From: JAUWVG01 sp964633715
GTDB taxonomy: Bacteria; Acidobacteriota; Aminicenantia; Aminicenantales; Aminicenantaceae
Assembly: GCA_964633715.1 (NCBI GenBank)
Contig: CAZWHQ010000001.1
Span: forward strand, 1 to 64,000
Direction: 5' to 3'
Length of the DNA: 64,000 nucleotides
The notes below the pieces were generated by a model. That model ran no database searches. It had not been told where the DNA came from and saw only the letters and a program-made list of their open reading frames with translations. Positions within the stretch are counted from its first letter, which is position 1; every line of letters starts with the position of its first letter. Shown piece after piece: positions 9,411-18,243 of this stretch. The position numbers were made by a program, and so were the translations under genes.

Positions 9411-9887
9411 ATGACCCTTCTTATTTTACTTGCCTGTTTTTTAATCGTCCTCGGTCTATTGGGCTGCGTGATTCCCGGTCTATTGGGTCCTCCATTCAGC
9501 TTCCTAGCTCTGATTCTCCTCTCTATTGCAAAAAAATGGGAACCTTTCAGCCCGACATTCTTGATTGTTTTTGCTGTTGTGACGATTGTTGTTACAGGGG
9601 TTGACTACGTGTTCCCTGCTTTAGGGGCAAAAAAATATGGATCTTCCCGTTCAGGATTATGGGGAGCTGTTGTGGGCATGATCCTGGGAATTCTTTTTTT
9701 CCCTCCGTTTGGTATGATTATTGGGGCTTTCCTTGGAGCGATCTTAGGTGAAACATTATCTGGAAAACCCAGTCAGGAAGCCTTAAAAGCAGGTTGGGGT
9801 GTTTTTTTAGGAATTATGATGGCCATTCTCCTCAAGCTTATCGCCTCTGGGATCATGACTTTTTATTTTGTCAGAGCTCTGCTGTGA
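9411..9887 (+). CDS. DUF456 family membrane protein
   Basis: A 158-residue integral membrane protein with about four to five hydrophobic segments and the glycine-rich repeats typical of DUF456 (GLLGCVIPGLLGPP, GAFLGAILGE). The middle motif VTGVDYVFPALGAKKYGSSR is diagnostic of the family. Its function is unknown. It is the last gene of the operon that starts at 4216, and its final 25 bases overlap the 3' end of the opposing metallopeptidase gene. Confidence 0.85.
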   Translation: MTLLILLACFLIVLGLLGCVIPGLLGPPFSFLALILLSIAKKWEPFSPTFLIVFAVVTIVVTGVDYVFPALGAKKYGSSRSGLWGAVVGMILGILFFPPFGMIIGAFLGAILGETLSGKPSQEALKAGWGVFLGIMMAILLKLIASGIMTFYFVRALL

Positions 9888-10657
9888 TGCCAGCTTGTAC
9901 CAGCCGTTTCGGTTGGATATTTCAACCAAACATTTTTATGCTTCAACTCGGCCTTATGTGTTTTGTATTCCGGGTTGAACTTTTGAACAAGCAACCAGAA
10001 ACTTGGAGAATGATTCAATTCCTTCAAATGGGACAGTTCATGGATGATGAGATAGTCGGCAGCCTGTTTTGAAAGGAGCAAGATTCTCCAGTTGAAATTC
10101 AGATTGGCTCTTTTTGAGCAGCTTCCCCAGAGGGTGTGCTGATTTTTAATCCGAATATTTTTTGGGGACACACCTATTAATTTAGCCCAAAAAGGCACTC
10201 TGTCCTCGAGAAAGAGATGGGACATTGTTCTGTACCATTGCACCACACCTCTTGAAATGATAGAGGGGGACAAATGAGGGGCTGTGATATTTAAGGTGTT
10301 ATTATGGAAAACCCAGCGGGCTTTATTTTGGTTTTGAACAGAGAGCGCCAGCGGATAGGCCTTATCGAGGACTGGCAGCAGTGCTCCATCCGTGAGCAGA
10401 AAGGGAGGAGGGATTTTCTTTTGAATTTGTCTCTCTTTTGTTTTACGCAGGATCCAGTTTTTGTGTTCAAAAAGCGCGGGTTCGACTTTATGAAGTCCAT
10501 GGCGGCTGGGGAGTATGATCACCAAGTTCTCTTCATCTTCAAATGTCAGGCGGATATTTTTGGCCCGGGGACTCCTTCGAATACGATAGGCGACTCGAGT
10601 CCCTTCCAAAACAATAAAATATGTCTCTTCTTTTTTCATGGAATTCTTTTGCATCAT
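9863..10657 (-). CDS. YgjP/SprT-like (M48-type) zinc metallopeptidase family protein
   Basis: A 264-residue protein of the DUF45/YgjP family. The zinc site is IIHELSHLKELNHSPSFW, an HExxH with the family's downstream NHSxxFW motif. The N-terminal part has R-rich beta strands (RIRRSPRAKNIRLTF), and LWGSCSKRANLNFNWRLLL-type residues mark the usual pre-catalytic region. Members sit in the cytoplasm and their substrates are not established. The gene converges on the DUF456 gene with a 25-base overlap. The start is uncertain between 10657 and an in-frame ATG at 10639, since neither has a clear ribosome site. Confidence 0.87.
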   Translation of the reverse strand: MMQKNSMKKEETYFIVLEGTRVAYRIRRSPRAKNIRLTFEDEENLVIILPSRHGLHKVEPALFEHKNWILRKTKERQIQKKIPPPFLLTDGALLPVLDKAYPLALSVQNQNKARWVFHNNTLNITAPHLSPSIISRGVVQWYRTMSHLFLEDRVPFWAKLIGVSPKNIRIKNQHTLWGSCSKRANLNFNWRILLLSKQAADYLIIHELSHLKELNHSPSFWLLVQKFNPEYKTHKAELKHKNVWLKYPTETAGTSWHHSRALTK

Positions 10658-10759
10658 AAACGGACTTTATGAAAATGTTAAGTGTTTGATGGTGAAATCT
10701 GGCCCTTTTACAATGAATTTTATTTGATTTATCAGGAGTGTGTTGGCAAAATAAGAGCC

Positions 10760-12196
10760 ATGGATATCGATACAAAGAATCTTGAACTGACTCCCGCGGC
10801 CATGCTGAAGATGGGGGAGGCAGCCCTGAAATCCGTCGTTGAGCACATCAAAAATTTACCGGATTCACCCCGCTCTAATCTGGATGAGGGGGAGTTCATC
10901 TCTCGTGCTCTCCGGGAGTCCTCACCTGAAGAGGGGACCGAATTTTCAGACATTCTCGAATTTTTAATGGAAAAGGTTATTCCGGTGTCCATCAATGCTC
11001 CCCATCCCACCTATATGGCGTACATTCCTGGCGGGGGGCTCTACCCTTCTGCGCTTGCCGATTTTATGGCTGCAGCCACAAATCGGTATGTTGGTATCTG
11101 GGAGGCGGCTCCTGCCGCCGCACGGCTGGAGGCCAATGTCCTGGAGTGGTTTTCCCAGTGGATGGGATATCCGAGTAGGGCCAAAGGAATTCTGACGACT
11201 GGAGGCTCGTTGGCCAATTTCAGCGCCGTCGTAACGGCAAGGAGACATCTGCTCGGCGACAATATAGTCCGGGGAACCATCTATGTTTCTAATCAAACCC
11301 ATCACTGCGTGATGAAGGCGGCCATGCTGGCGGGAATACCTGAAAGAAATATTCGTATCCTGGATGTCGATCCACAGTACAGAGCCGTGCCAGACCTCTT
11401 TGAAAAAGCGATAAAAGATGATCTAGAGAAGGGATTTAAACCCTTTTTTCTGGTCAGCAGTGCAGGAACAACGAACACTGGAGCTGTGGATCCTTTATCC
11501 GACCTTGCCGATGTCGCCAAAAAATACAGTCTTTGGTACCATATTGATGGGGCTTATGGAGGATTTTTTAATCTCTGTGAGAGGGGGCAGAAAAAACTCG
11601 AAGGGATCGATCGCTCGGACTCCCTGGTCCTCGATCCACATAAGGGGCTTTTTATTCCCTATGGGACAGGATGTCTGCTCGTTAAGGATGGAGATCTGCT
11701 CAGAAAAGCCCATATGGTGACTGCAGATTATTTGCAGGATCTTTCGACTCCGGAAGGAGAGATGAATGCCTCAGAGTATTCCCCGGAACTGACACGTTCT
11801 TTCCGGGGATTAAGAGTGTGGCTGCCGCTAAAACTGTATGGAGTGAAGGCGTTTAGGGAGAATCTGGATGAAAAACTGCGTCTGACGGACTGGATGTATC
11901 AGTGTTTTCTGGCAGAACCGGGATTTGAATGCCTTTCTATCCCGGATCTTTCCGTGATAACCTTCCAGTATCGACCGGAACAAGCCAGTCCCACGGAGAT
12001 AGATGTCTTTAACCGTAAACTTCTCGATAAAATCATCCGCAGCAAAAAGCTTTTTCTCTCCAGCACTCTCCTTGATGGCCGCTTTGTCATTCGTGTCTGC
12101 GTCTTGAGTTTCCGGACACATATCAGTGAAGTCAAGGATGCCTTTAATGTCATAACGTCCACGGCAAAAGAGCTTGAGCAAGAATTGTACGGCTAG
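10760..12196 (+). CDS. PLP-dependent amino-acid decarboxylase (aromatic/glutamate group II)
   Basis: A 478-residue group II decarboxylase, related to aromatic-L-amino-acid and glutamate decarboxylases. HIDGAYGG carries the aspartate that pairs with the pyridine nitrogen. DPHKG carries the Schiff-base lysine, K295. The N-terminal segment FLMEKVIPVSINAPHPTYMAYIPGGG is the usual substrate-entry region. The frame is open upstream to 10682, but ATG at 10760 matches the start of the homologous domain. It stands alone between the opposing metallopeptidase gene and a 42-base gap to an acyl-CoA synthetase. The substrate cannot be chosen from the sequence. Confidence 0.9.
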   Translation: MDIDTKNLELTPAAMLKMGEAALKSVVEHIKNLPDSPRSNLDEGEFISRALRESSPEEGTEFSDILEFLMEKVIPVSINAPHPTYMAYIPGGGLYPSALADFMAAATNRYVGIWEAAPAAARLEANVLEWFSQWMGYPSRAKGILTTGGSLANFSAVVTARRHLLGDNIVRGTIYVSNQTHHCVMKAAMLAGIPERNIRILDVDPQYRAVPDLFEKAIKDDLEKGFKPFFLVSSAGTTNTGAVDPLSDLADVAKKYSLWYHIDGAYGGFFNLCERGQKKLEGIDRSDSLVLDPHKGLFIPYGTGCLLVKDGDLLRKAHMVTADYLQDLSTPEGEMNASEYSPELTRSFRGLRVWLPLKLYGVKAFRENLDEKLRLTDWMYQCFLAEPGFECLSIPDLSVITFQYRPEQASPTEIDVFNRKLLDKIIRSKKLFLSSTLLDGRFVIRVCVLSFRTHISEVKDAFNVITSTAKELEQELYG

Positions 12197-12238
12197 GGAA
12201 TAAGTTGTCTTGAATTGCGTGGACATGGATCGGATAAA

Positions 12239-13816
12239 ATGGGACTTTTTAATTTATTGGAGAATACGTCCCGGGTTCATCCTGATAAAACTGCCGTTGT
12301 CTGCGGAAGCCGGCGCTTCACTTATCTTCAATTCAAAAGTAGAGTCGACAAAATCGCCAATTCTTTCCGTTTACTCTGGATAAATAAGGGAGACCGGATC
12401 GCGATATTTCACCAGAACTGCCATATCTTTTTGGAAACATATTTTGCCGCGGCCAAAATAGGAGCTGTTCTTGTTCCTATCAACTATCGATTGAATCCAG
12501 AGGATTGTGCTTTTATTCTCAATGATTCTCAAGCCAAGATGTTGATTATACAATCTGAATTTTTAGATTCCGTGTTTAGAGATAAGGTTGATGTCCCCCT
12601 AATTAAAGGGGAGCCTTTAATAAAGGTGGTGGCGGGGGGAACGGTTAAGGAAAATGAAGTTTGCGGCTCGAGCATTCGCTATGAATCTTTATTGGAAAGG
12701 AGCGCAAACGCCTCGGTGCCGGGGATCTTGATAGAGGATGATGATATCGCTCAAATCTATTACACAAGCGGCACAACAGGGCGGCCAAAGGGCGTTATCC
12801 TAACTCACGGCAACAACCTTGAACACGCCTATGCAGCAGCCCGTGAATTCTGCCTGATCCCAGAGGATAAATGGCTTCACGTCTCGCCCATGTTTCATCT
12901 GGCGGATGCTTGGGCTGTTTGGGCGATGACTTTAACAGCCTCTACACATGTGATGATCCCCTGTTTTGAAGCCAAACCAGTCCTGCAGACCATTCAGGAC
13001 TCCCGGGTTACACTGAGCAATTTTATCCCGACTATGCTCAATATACTGGTTAGTACTCCTGGTGTCGAAAAGTATGATTTTTCTTCACTTAGGTTGATTC
13101 TCAGCGGGGGTGCGCCCATAGCCAGGGACGTAGTGAAAAAAGTGATGAAGACTTTTGGATGCGATTATATGCAAACATATGGGATGACAGAAACCAGTCC
13201 CTTTTTAACGATTTCCAAACTTTCTGAAAAAATGGCCTCTCTCTCCCATGAGGAAAAACTTCACTATAAATCTAAAACAGGGAGACCTTTTTCTAATATC
13301 CAACTGAAAGTTGTCAAGGAAAACGGCCGAGAGGTTCTCCCTAACGAAAGAGATGTGGGAGAAATATTAGTCAAAGGAAAAACCATCACACCTGGCTACT
13401 GGCAGCTCCCCGAAGAAACTGCAAAACGAATCCAAAATGGGTGGCTGCACACGCGGGATTTGGCGGTTGTGGATCCGGAGGGATTTTTAACTATCGTGGA
13501 CAGGATGGATGATCAAATCCTTTCAGGAGGGGAAAAGGTCTATTCAATAGAAGTAGAAGATGTGCTCTATTCCCACCCGGCAGTCCATGAAGCGGCAGTG
13601 TTTGGATTACCCGATCCGATCTGGGGCGAAATCGTAACAGCTGTTGTGGTCAACAAAAAAGAAGATCTCGAAGAAAATGACATTGTCAGGTTCTGCAAGG
13701 AGAAATTGGCTCCGTTCAAATCACCTAAAAAAGTTTTTTTTGTCGATGAACTGCCTAAAACCGGTTCCTCGAAAATTCACAAATACAAATTGAGAGAAAA
13801 ATATTTAAAGAAATAA
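12239..13816 (+). CDS. Acyl-CoA synthetase (AMP-forming, ANL superfamily)
   Basis: A 525-residue adenylate-forming enzyme that should activate a carboxylic acid as acyl-AMP and load it on CoA. The P-loop-like motif is YYTSGTTGRPKG. YGMTETSP is motif A5, HTRDLAVVDPEGFLTIVDR is the hinge region, and the C-terminal lysine lies in LPKTGSSKIHKYKL. A TTG at 12215 would add eight residues; ATG at 12239 begins at the conserved LFNLLENTSRVHPDK segment. Sequence style fits a medium- or long-chain fatty acyl ligase. It may be coexpressed with the upstream decarboxylase gene. Confidence 0.9.
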   Translation: MGLFNLLENTSRVHPDKTAVVCGSRRFTYLQFKSRVDKIANSFRLLWINKGDRIAIFHQNCHIFLETYFAAAKIGAVLVPINYRLNPEDCAFILNDSQAKMLIIQSEFLDSVFRDKVDVPLIKGEPLIKVVAGGTVKENEVCGSSIRYESLLERSANASVPGILIEDDDIAQIYYTSGTTGRPKGVILTHGNNLEHAYAAAREFCLIPEDKWLHVSPMFHLADAWAVWAMTLTASTHVMIPCFEAKPVLQTIQDSRVTLSNFIPTMLNILVSTPGVEKYDFSSLRLILSGGAPIARDVVKKVMKTFGCDYMQTYGMTETSPFLTISKLSEKMASLSHEEKLHYKSKTGRPFSNIQLKVVKENGREVLPNERDVGEILVKGKTITPGYWQLPEETAKRIQNGWLHTRDLAVVDPEGFLTIVDRMDDQILSGGEKVYSIEVEDVLYSHPAVHEAAVFGLPDPIWGEIVTAVVVNKKEDLEENDIVRFCKEKLAPFKSPKKVFFVDELPKTGSSKIHKYKLREKYLKK

Positions 13817-13877
13817 GTTTTTTCCGTATTTGGACCGGGTGTTGAGGGATGGATCTATGTATTGACACAAAAAAAAT

Positions 13878-14270
13878 ATGATGTATGCCATATTGGATAA
13901 ATTCTTTTTTATTTTTCATTCGAGTTTGATTATTTTTAATTGTTTTGGGTGGGTATGGAAGAAGACAAGAAAGGCGAATCTTATCCTCATCCTGATGACA
14001 TTTTTTTCCTGGTTTTTTCTTGGAATCTGGTACGGATATGGGTACTGTCCGTGCACGGACTGGCACTGGAAAGTTCGGGCGAAACTGGGGCTTTATAACG
14101 ATCCAGATTCCTATATAGAATTTCTTATCGAAACGTTCACGGGACTGGATGTGAATCGAACGTTTGTGGATGTCTTTGCTCTAATTCTTCTGGGTGCCGC
14201 TTTTTTAATGTCACTTATTTTAAATATTAGGGATTGGAGAAAAAAGAAAAAAGGAGGTCAAAGTATTTAA
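13878..14270 (+). CDS. DUF2784 family membrane protein
   Basis: A 130-residue integral membrane protein with three predicted helices (about residues 8-25, 37-53 and 101-118). The loop YGYCPCTDWHWKVR is the family signature of DUF2784. Its function is unknown. A GGAGG sequence near its 3' end probably serves the next small gene. Confidence 0.82.
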   Translation: MMYAILDKFFFIFHSSLIIFNCFGWVWKKTRKANLILILMTFFSWFFLGIWYGYGYCPCTDWHWKVRAKLGLYNDPDSYIEFLIETFTGLDVNRTFVDVFALILLGAAFLMSLILNIRDWRKKKKGGQSI

Positions 14271-14280
14271 ACTCAAACAT

Positions 14281-14526
14281 GTGTGTGCAGGGATAGTCTT
14301 GTGTGCCGCATTGGCCCTTTTGAGCATTCCTTCAGCTTGGGCCCTTCAAGCTGCAGGGCATTCTCAGGAAAATGCCGACATTACGATCACTCCAGCCGGT
14401 CATGCATCTCTTATTCTAACGGCCAAGGTTATGGCCGCTTCCGGACTGCGACTCATTTTGAGCCCTGAATTCCGCCTGAAGGTTAAAGAAGAGTTTGCAA
14501 ATTGGGTGGAGCTTTACAATAAATAG
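14281..14526 (+). CDS. Small secreted or membrane-anchored protein, unknown
   Basis: About 81 residues from GTG at 14281. Residues 2-22 are a signal-like hydrophobic segment ending AWA-LQAAG, and the mature part is ITPAGHASLILTAKVMAASG followed by a charged tail. The best ribosome site (AAGGAGG, 14250-14256) lies 24 bases upstream, and no ATG in this frame sits at the right distance, so a start nearer 14263 is possible. I do not recognise the family. It follows the DUF2784 gene by 10 bases. Confidence 0.5.
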   Translation: MCAGIVLCAALALLSIPSAWALQAAGHSQENADITITPAGHASLILTAKVMAASGLRLILSPEFRLKVKEEFANWVELYNK

Positions 14527-14607
14527 TGCAGATTCAAAGAATCACTTTACGGAGAATTCGTCTTTAGAATTTCGGGAATGTAAATATTTGCAGGACTGAA
14601 TAAGGGC

Positions 14608-14637
14608 TTGACAAAAGTTCTGATTAGGTGGTTTAAT
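14608..14637 (+). promoter_or_regulatory. Sigma70-type promoter before the long-chain acyl-CoA synthetase
   Basis: A consensus TTGACA at 14608-14613, an 18-base spacer and TTTAAT at 14632-14637, 48 bases before the synthetase start. Confidence 0.6.
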
Positions 14638-14684
14638 CTGCACAAATCCAAAAAGCCTAAATAATGGGGCTTGAGGAGGGGATA

Positions 14685-16463
14685 ATGATCGAGACAATTC
14701 CTCAGATTTTTATGAATACGGTCAAATCTTATCGAAAAGAGGATTTGATACTTTACAAGTCAGGAGGGGCCTATGTTTCCGTCTCCACTTCTGAGTTCGA
14801 GGCAAACGTCAAGGGTTTTGCTCTTGGGCTTAGGGAATTAGGCATCGAGGCCGGAGACAAACTCATCATATTTTCTGAGAATAGGCCTGAATGGGTGATA
14901 ACTCATTTTGCAAATCAGTGCTTGGGAGCGACAACCGTCCCCATTTACACAACGTTAACTCCAAAACAAATCCAGTACATCATCGATGATTCAGACGCCA
15001 AAATTGTCGTCTGTTCCAATTTGGAGATGTGGGAAAAATTGAGTGTTATCAAGGGTGAACTGGAGAAGGTGACTCACTTCATTTGCTTTGAGACAGAAGC
15101 ACCGGAAGGTGTTTTGTCTTTAAAGGATGTGATCGCTACAGGAAACAAAGTGGTTTCAGATGAACCAGATCTTTTTGAGAAAACAGCTCTCTCTGTCCAA
15201 CCGGAAGATATTGCCTCCATCATCTATACATCCGGAACAACGGGTGTACCCAAGGGTGTGATGCTGTCCCATTCCAACCTCATAAGCAATATGATGGCTG
15301 TATGTCAGATTATTGAATTTTCAAGTGAAGATACGAGTCTCTCCTGGCTGCCCTTATCACACAGTTTTGAACACCTTGTTGTGGTGGCCTATGTTTATAA
15401 AGGTGTCTCCATTGGATTTGCGGAAAGTGTAGAGACGGTTGCGGATAATATGTTGGAATTACGTCCCCACTTGTTGACCAGTGTACCACGGCTCTATGAG
15501 AGAATCTATTCAGCCATCATGGAGAGTGTTTTATCGGGCTCAGCTCTAAAGAGAAAAATATTTTTTTGGGCTTTAAAAACAGGGAAAAAAGTTGGACAAA
15601 TAAGGTTAAGCGGCCAAAAGATGCCGGGTTTCCTTGAGAAAAAAAGAAAAATTGCTCACAAGCTTGTCTTTTCTAAGATCATCGCCAAAACCGGGGGAAG
15701 GGTTAGACTATTTGTTTCGGGAGCAGCTCCATTGTCTAAAGACATTGCTGAATTTTTTCACGCGCTCGGAATTGTGATCCTCGAGGGATATGGCCTGACC
15801 GAGACGGCTCCGGCAATATCTTTAAATACTTTTGAACATGTCAAATTTGGTACTGTGGGTCGACCTGTCCCCGGTGTTGAAGTCAAAATTGCAGAAGATG
15901 GAGAAATATTGGCCAAAGGACCTAACATCATGAAGGGTTATTTCAAGAAACCTGAGGAAACGGCAGAGGTCTTTGAGGGGGAATGGTTTAAAACAGGTGA
16001 TGTCGGATTTATTGATGAAGATGGGTTCATCACCATCACGGACAGAAAAAAGGACATCATCGTTACTGCAGGAGGGAAAAATGTGGCCCCTCAGCAGATC
16101 GAAAATCTTCTTAGAACAAGCCCATTTATCATCAATGCTTTGGCTGTCGGTGACCGCAGAAAATTTGTTTCGGCTCTTATCGTGCCTGCATTTGACAAGC
16201 TGGAATCCTTTGCTCAGGAAAACAATATTTCTTTCAGCAGCAGGGAAGAACTCCTGAACAACGAGAGAATTTTGAACAAAATTGAAGAAGAAGTTGCCAA
16301 AGCGACCGAAGAACTTGCCCGTTATGAGAAGATCAAAAAGTTCGCTCTTCTGAAAAGAGATTTTGAAATAGAAGAGGGAGAGATGACTCCCACTTTAAAG
16401 GTGAAACGAAATATTGTTGAAGACAAGTATAAAAATCTTATCGATTCGTTCTATGAGGATTAG
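14685..16463 (+). CDS. Long-chain fatty-acid--CoA ligase (AMP-forming)
   Basis: A 592-residue FadD15/ACSL-type ligase. It has IIYTSGTTGVPKG (P-loop), LPLSHSFEH (the L-motif region of long-chain enzymes), GYGLTETAP, and TGDVGFIDEDGFITITDRKKDIIVTAGGKNVAP near the C-terminal hinge. The large insertion around residues 285-330 (LKRKIFFWALKTGKKV) is characteristic of eukaryote-like long-chain ligases. An ATG at 14664 is also open, but GAGGAGGGG lies five bases before ATG 14685. It has its own promoter and a 118-base gap after it, so it is probably monocistronic. Confidence 0.92.
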   Translation: MIETIPQIFMNTVKSYRKEDLILYKSGGAYVSVSTSEFEANVKGFALGLRELGIEAGDKLIIFSENRPEWVITHFANQCLGATTVPIYTTLTPKQIQYIIDDSDAKIVVCSNLEMWEKLSVIKGELEKVTHFICFETEAPEGVLSLKDVIATGNKVVSDEPDLFEKTALSVQPEDIASIIYTSGTTGVPKGVMLSHSNLISNMMAVCQIIEFSSEDTSLSWLPLSHSFEHLVVVAYVYKGVSIGFAESVETVADNMLELRPHLLTSVPRLYERIYSAIMESVLSGSALKRKIFFWALKTGKKVGQIRLSGQKMPGFLEKKRKIAHKLVFSKIIAKTGGRVRLFVSGAAPLSKDIAEFFHALGIVILEGYGLTETAPAISLNTFEHVKFGTVGRPVPGVEVKIAEDGEILAKGPNIMKGYFKKPEETAEVFEGEWFKTGDVGFIDEDGFITITDRKKDIIVTAGGKNVAPQQIENLLRTSPFIINALAVGDRRKFVSALIVPAFDKLESFAQENNISFSSREELLNNERILNKIEEEVAKATEELARYEKIKKFALLKRDFEIEEGEMTPTLKVKRNIVEDKYKNLIDSFYED

Positions 16464-16581
16464 TCATACTGAGTTTTTTTAATAACGGCCGTTTACGTTT
16501 TATTTAGGTGTATCTTTAAGATTGTCTTTCTGAATTCATTAAAATCGTCTTTGTTTGTTTTGTCGGCCGGGAGTACGTGTC

Positions 16582-18243
16582 ATGAATAAAAGAATTATAT
16601 TAGTTTTGGGGATTATTCTCATTGTGGGATTGGCCTCCATAGGAGAAGCGGGCGAAGGGAGACTGCAGTTTGTTGAGACTGAGGTTCTCTTATTGCCGGA
16701 TGGCAGAGCCTCCGTGGAATATGTGGTGCGGTATCAGGTCATCTCTGGGGAATTCCATGGATTTTATTTTGAAGGTTTTGGGAGATTAGTTCCCTATTTT
16801 GACCGCCAAAATGCCTCAGCCATTGACAGCCGCGGCAACACATATGGTTTGGACATCAAGGAAGTGAGAACCGGCTTTTATGACATCGTTCTGGAAAATG
16901 GGAAAGGTGTGTCATTTGGTTCTGTCACATATCGTTTTCGTTTCAGCGCAGATATGAAATTTGCCGGCTATTTAGCTCCGACAACCACAGCAGATGGACA
17001 AAACCTTTATGTGTTCAACTGGGCACCGGCCAGTTGGGACCAGCCTTTGGAACATGCCACCGTCCATGTCCTATATCCGATTAATCTGTCTTCAGATCAA
17101 ACCGATCGTGAGGTCATCGAAGCCGTTTTACTTAAGCGCGGTTTTGCGACGGAAGAATGGATGAATAAAGAGTACCTTATAGATTACCGCAACTATGCCG
17201 TTGGAGAGAAACGCTATGCCGGAGTTTTGCTTCATAAGGAAAACATTCGTAAAGAGTACAGTTTCCGGATACAGCAGTATATCGATGCCGATGTGTTTTC
17301 TGAAATCAGAGATATACCAGCTCCTGTACAAGAATCCTCCCGTCCACTTCAAGAAGTAAAAAGGCAGGCACAGAATTTTTCTCCCCGTTTAATTTTAGGG
17401 GCCGGACTCCTCGTTTTGCTGGTTGCAGGTGTATTGGTTATATCGAAAAAACATCGCTCTATGGTTCGCGCCCAGTCCGAGCTGGATCAGGTCCAGTGGA
17501 TTCGAGAGGATTGGGAGCCTCCCAAAATTGAATTGGCTTCCTTCCGGATAGAGGGAAAAATCGCGAAGGATCTGGATCCCATTGAAGCCGGTATGTTTAT
17601 TGGAGTTCCCTACAAACAGATCTTTTCTACGGTCTTCTCTCAGCTTGTCCAACAGGGCTGTCTCGAAGTGATTACCCGCGATCCGCTAGTCGTATCTGTT
17701 GTTCAACCGCCTCCAATCTCTTACAGTGAATTAGGGCGTTATGAACTAAAAATGTATCAGGCTGCCAAGGATGATGGACAATTCAGTGAACAGGAGCTTA
17801 ATGGTCTTCTCAAAGAAGTTGTCTATAACATTCAACAAAAAGCCTGGGACTGTGATATCGATGCGACCAAAAAATTCTATAAAGACAGTATTGCTCAAGC
17901 ATTTAAAGAAGGAGAGGATAAGACTCTCAGTAAAGAAGATCGCCGGCGCCGCCAGGACAGCCCTGTAGCAAGCTGGTGGTACTGGTATCACTATCAACAC
18001 GGAATGCACCATCAATATGATCCGAATCGATATGATCATGAGTTTGAAGCCTCGATGCCTGTTGATCCGGATACGGTCTCCTACCAGGAATTCCTAGGAA
18101 GTGCGGCCGAAGGGATTAATGCCTGTCATGCAGCCTGTCACGACGCCTGCCATTCCGCCTGCCATTCGGCCTGTCATTCGGCCTGTCACTCTGCCTGCCA
18201 TTCCGCCTGTCATTCGGCGTGTGTGAGCGGAGGAGGTCACTGA
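16582..18243 (+). CDS. DUF2207-like membrane protein with a C-terminal (Ala-Cys-His-x)8 tail; candidate maturase substrate
   Basis: A 553-residue exported, membrane-anchored protein. Residues 1-24 form a signal peptide. An extracytoplasmic beta-rich domain (about 28-235) resembles DUF2207 proteins. A transmembrane helix follows near 269-291 (LILGAGLLVLLVAGVLV), then a cytoplasmic domain to about 490. The C-terminal 36 residues repeat A-C-H-x eight times and end ACVSGGGH, placing nine cysteines four residues apart. The tail should be cytoplasmic, where the radical SAM enzyme encoded next could reach it. The stop overlaps the next start (TGATG). I infer that the tail is modified, or binds metal, or both. 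The start at 16582 is chosen over 16555 because the signal begins MNKR. Confidence 0.8.
   Translation: MNKRIILVLGIILIVGLASIGEAGEGRLQFVETEVLLLPDGRASVEYVVRYQVISGEFHGFYFEGFGRLVPYFDRQNASAIDSRGNTYGLDIKEVRTGFYDIVLENGKGVSFGSVTYRFRFSADMKFAGYLAPTTTADGQNLYVFNWAPASWDQPLEHATVHVLYPINLSSDQTDREVIEAVLLKRGFATEEWMNKEYLIDYRNYAVGEKRYAGVLLHKENIRKEYSFRIQQYIDADVFSEIRDIPAPVQESSRPLQEVKRQAQNFSPRLILGAGLLVLLVAGVLVISKKHRSMVRAQSELDQVQWIREDWEPPKIELASFRIEGKIAKDLDPIEAGMFIGVPYKQIFSTVFSQLVQQGCLEVITRDPLVVSVVQPPPISYSELGRYELKMYQAAKDDGQFSEQELNGLLKEVVYNIQQKAWDCDIDATKKFYKDSIAQAFKEGEDKTLSKEDRRRRQDSPVASWWYWYHYQHGMHHQYDPNRYDHEFEASMPVDPDTVSYQEFLGSAAEGINACHAACHDACHSACHSACHSACHSACHSACHSACVSGGGH
18121..18222 (+). repeat. Coding tandem repeat, 12-base unit, Cys-His tail
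   Basis: Eight consecutive 12-base units of the form GCCTGYCAYnnn at 18121-18216, plus a degenerate ninth (GCGTGT). Each encodes Ala-Cys-His and one more residue, mostly Ser. The third codon positions vary between C and T, so the protein repeat is conserved beyond simple DNA slippage. Confidence 0.95.

Noticed and set aside
18121..18222. CRISPR-like regular repeats
   Set aside because: The 12-base units have no spacers and are in frame as Ala-Cys-His-x; they are part of a protein.
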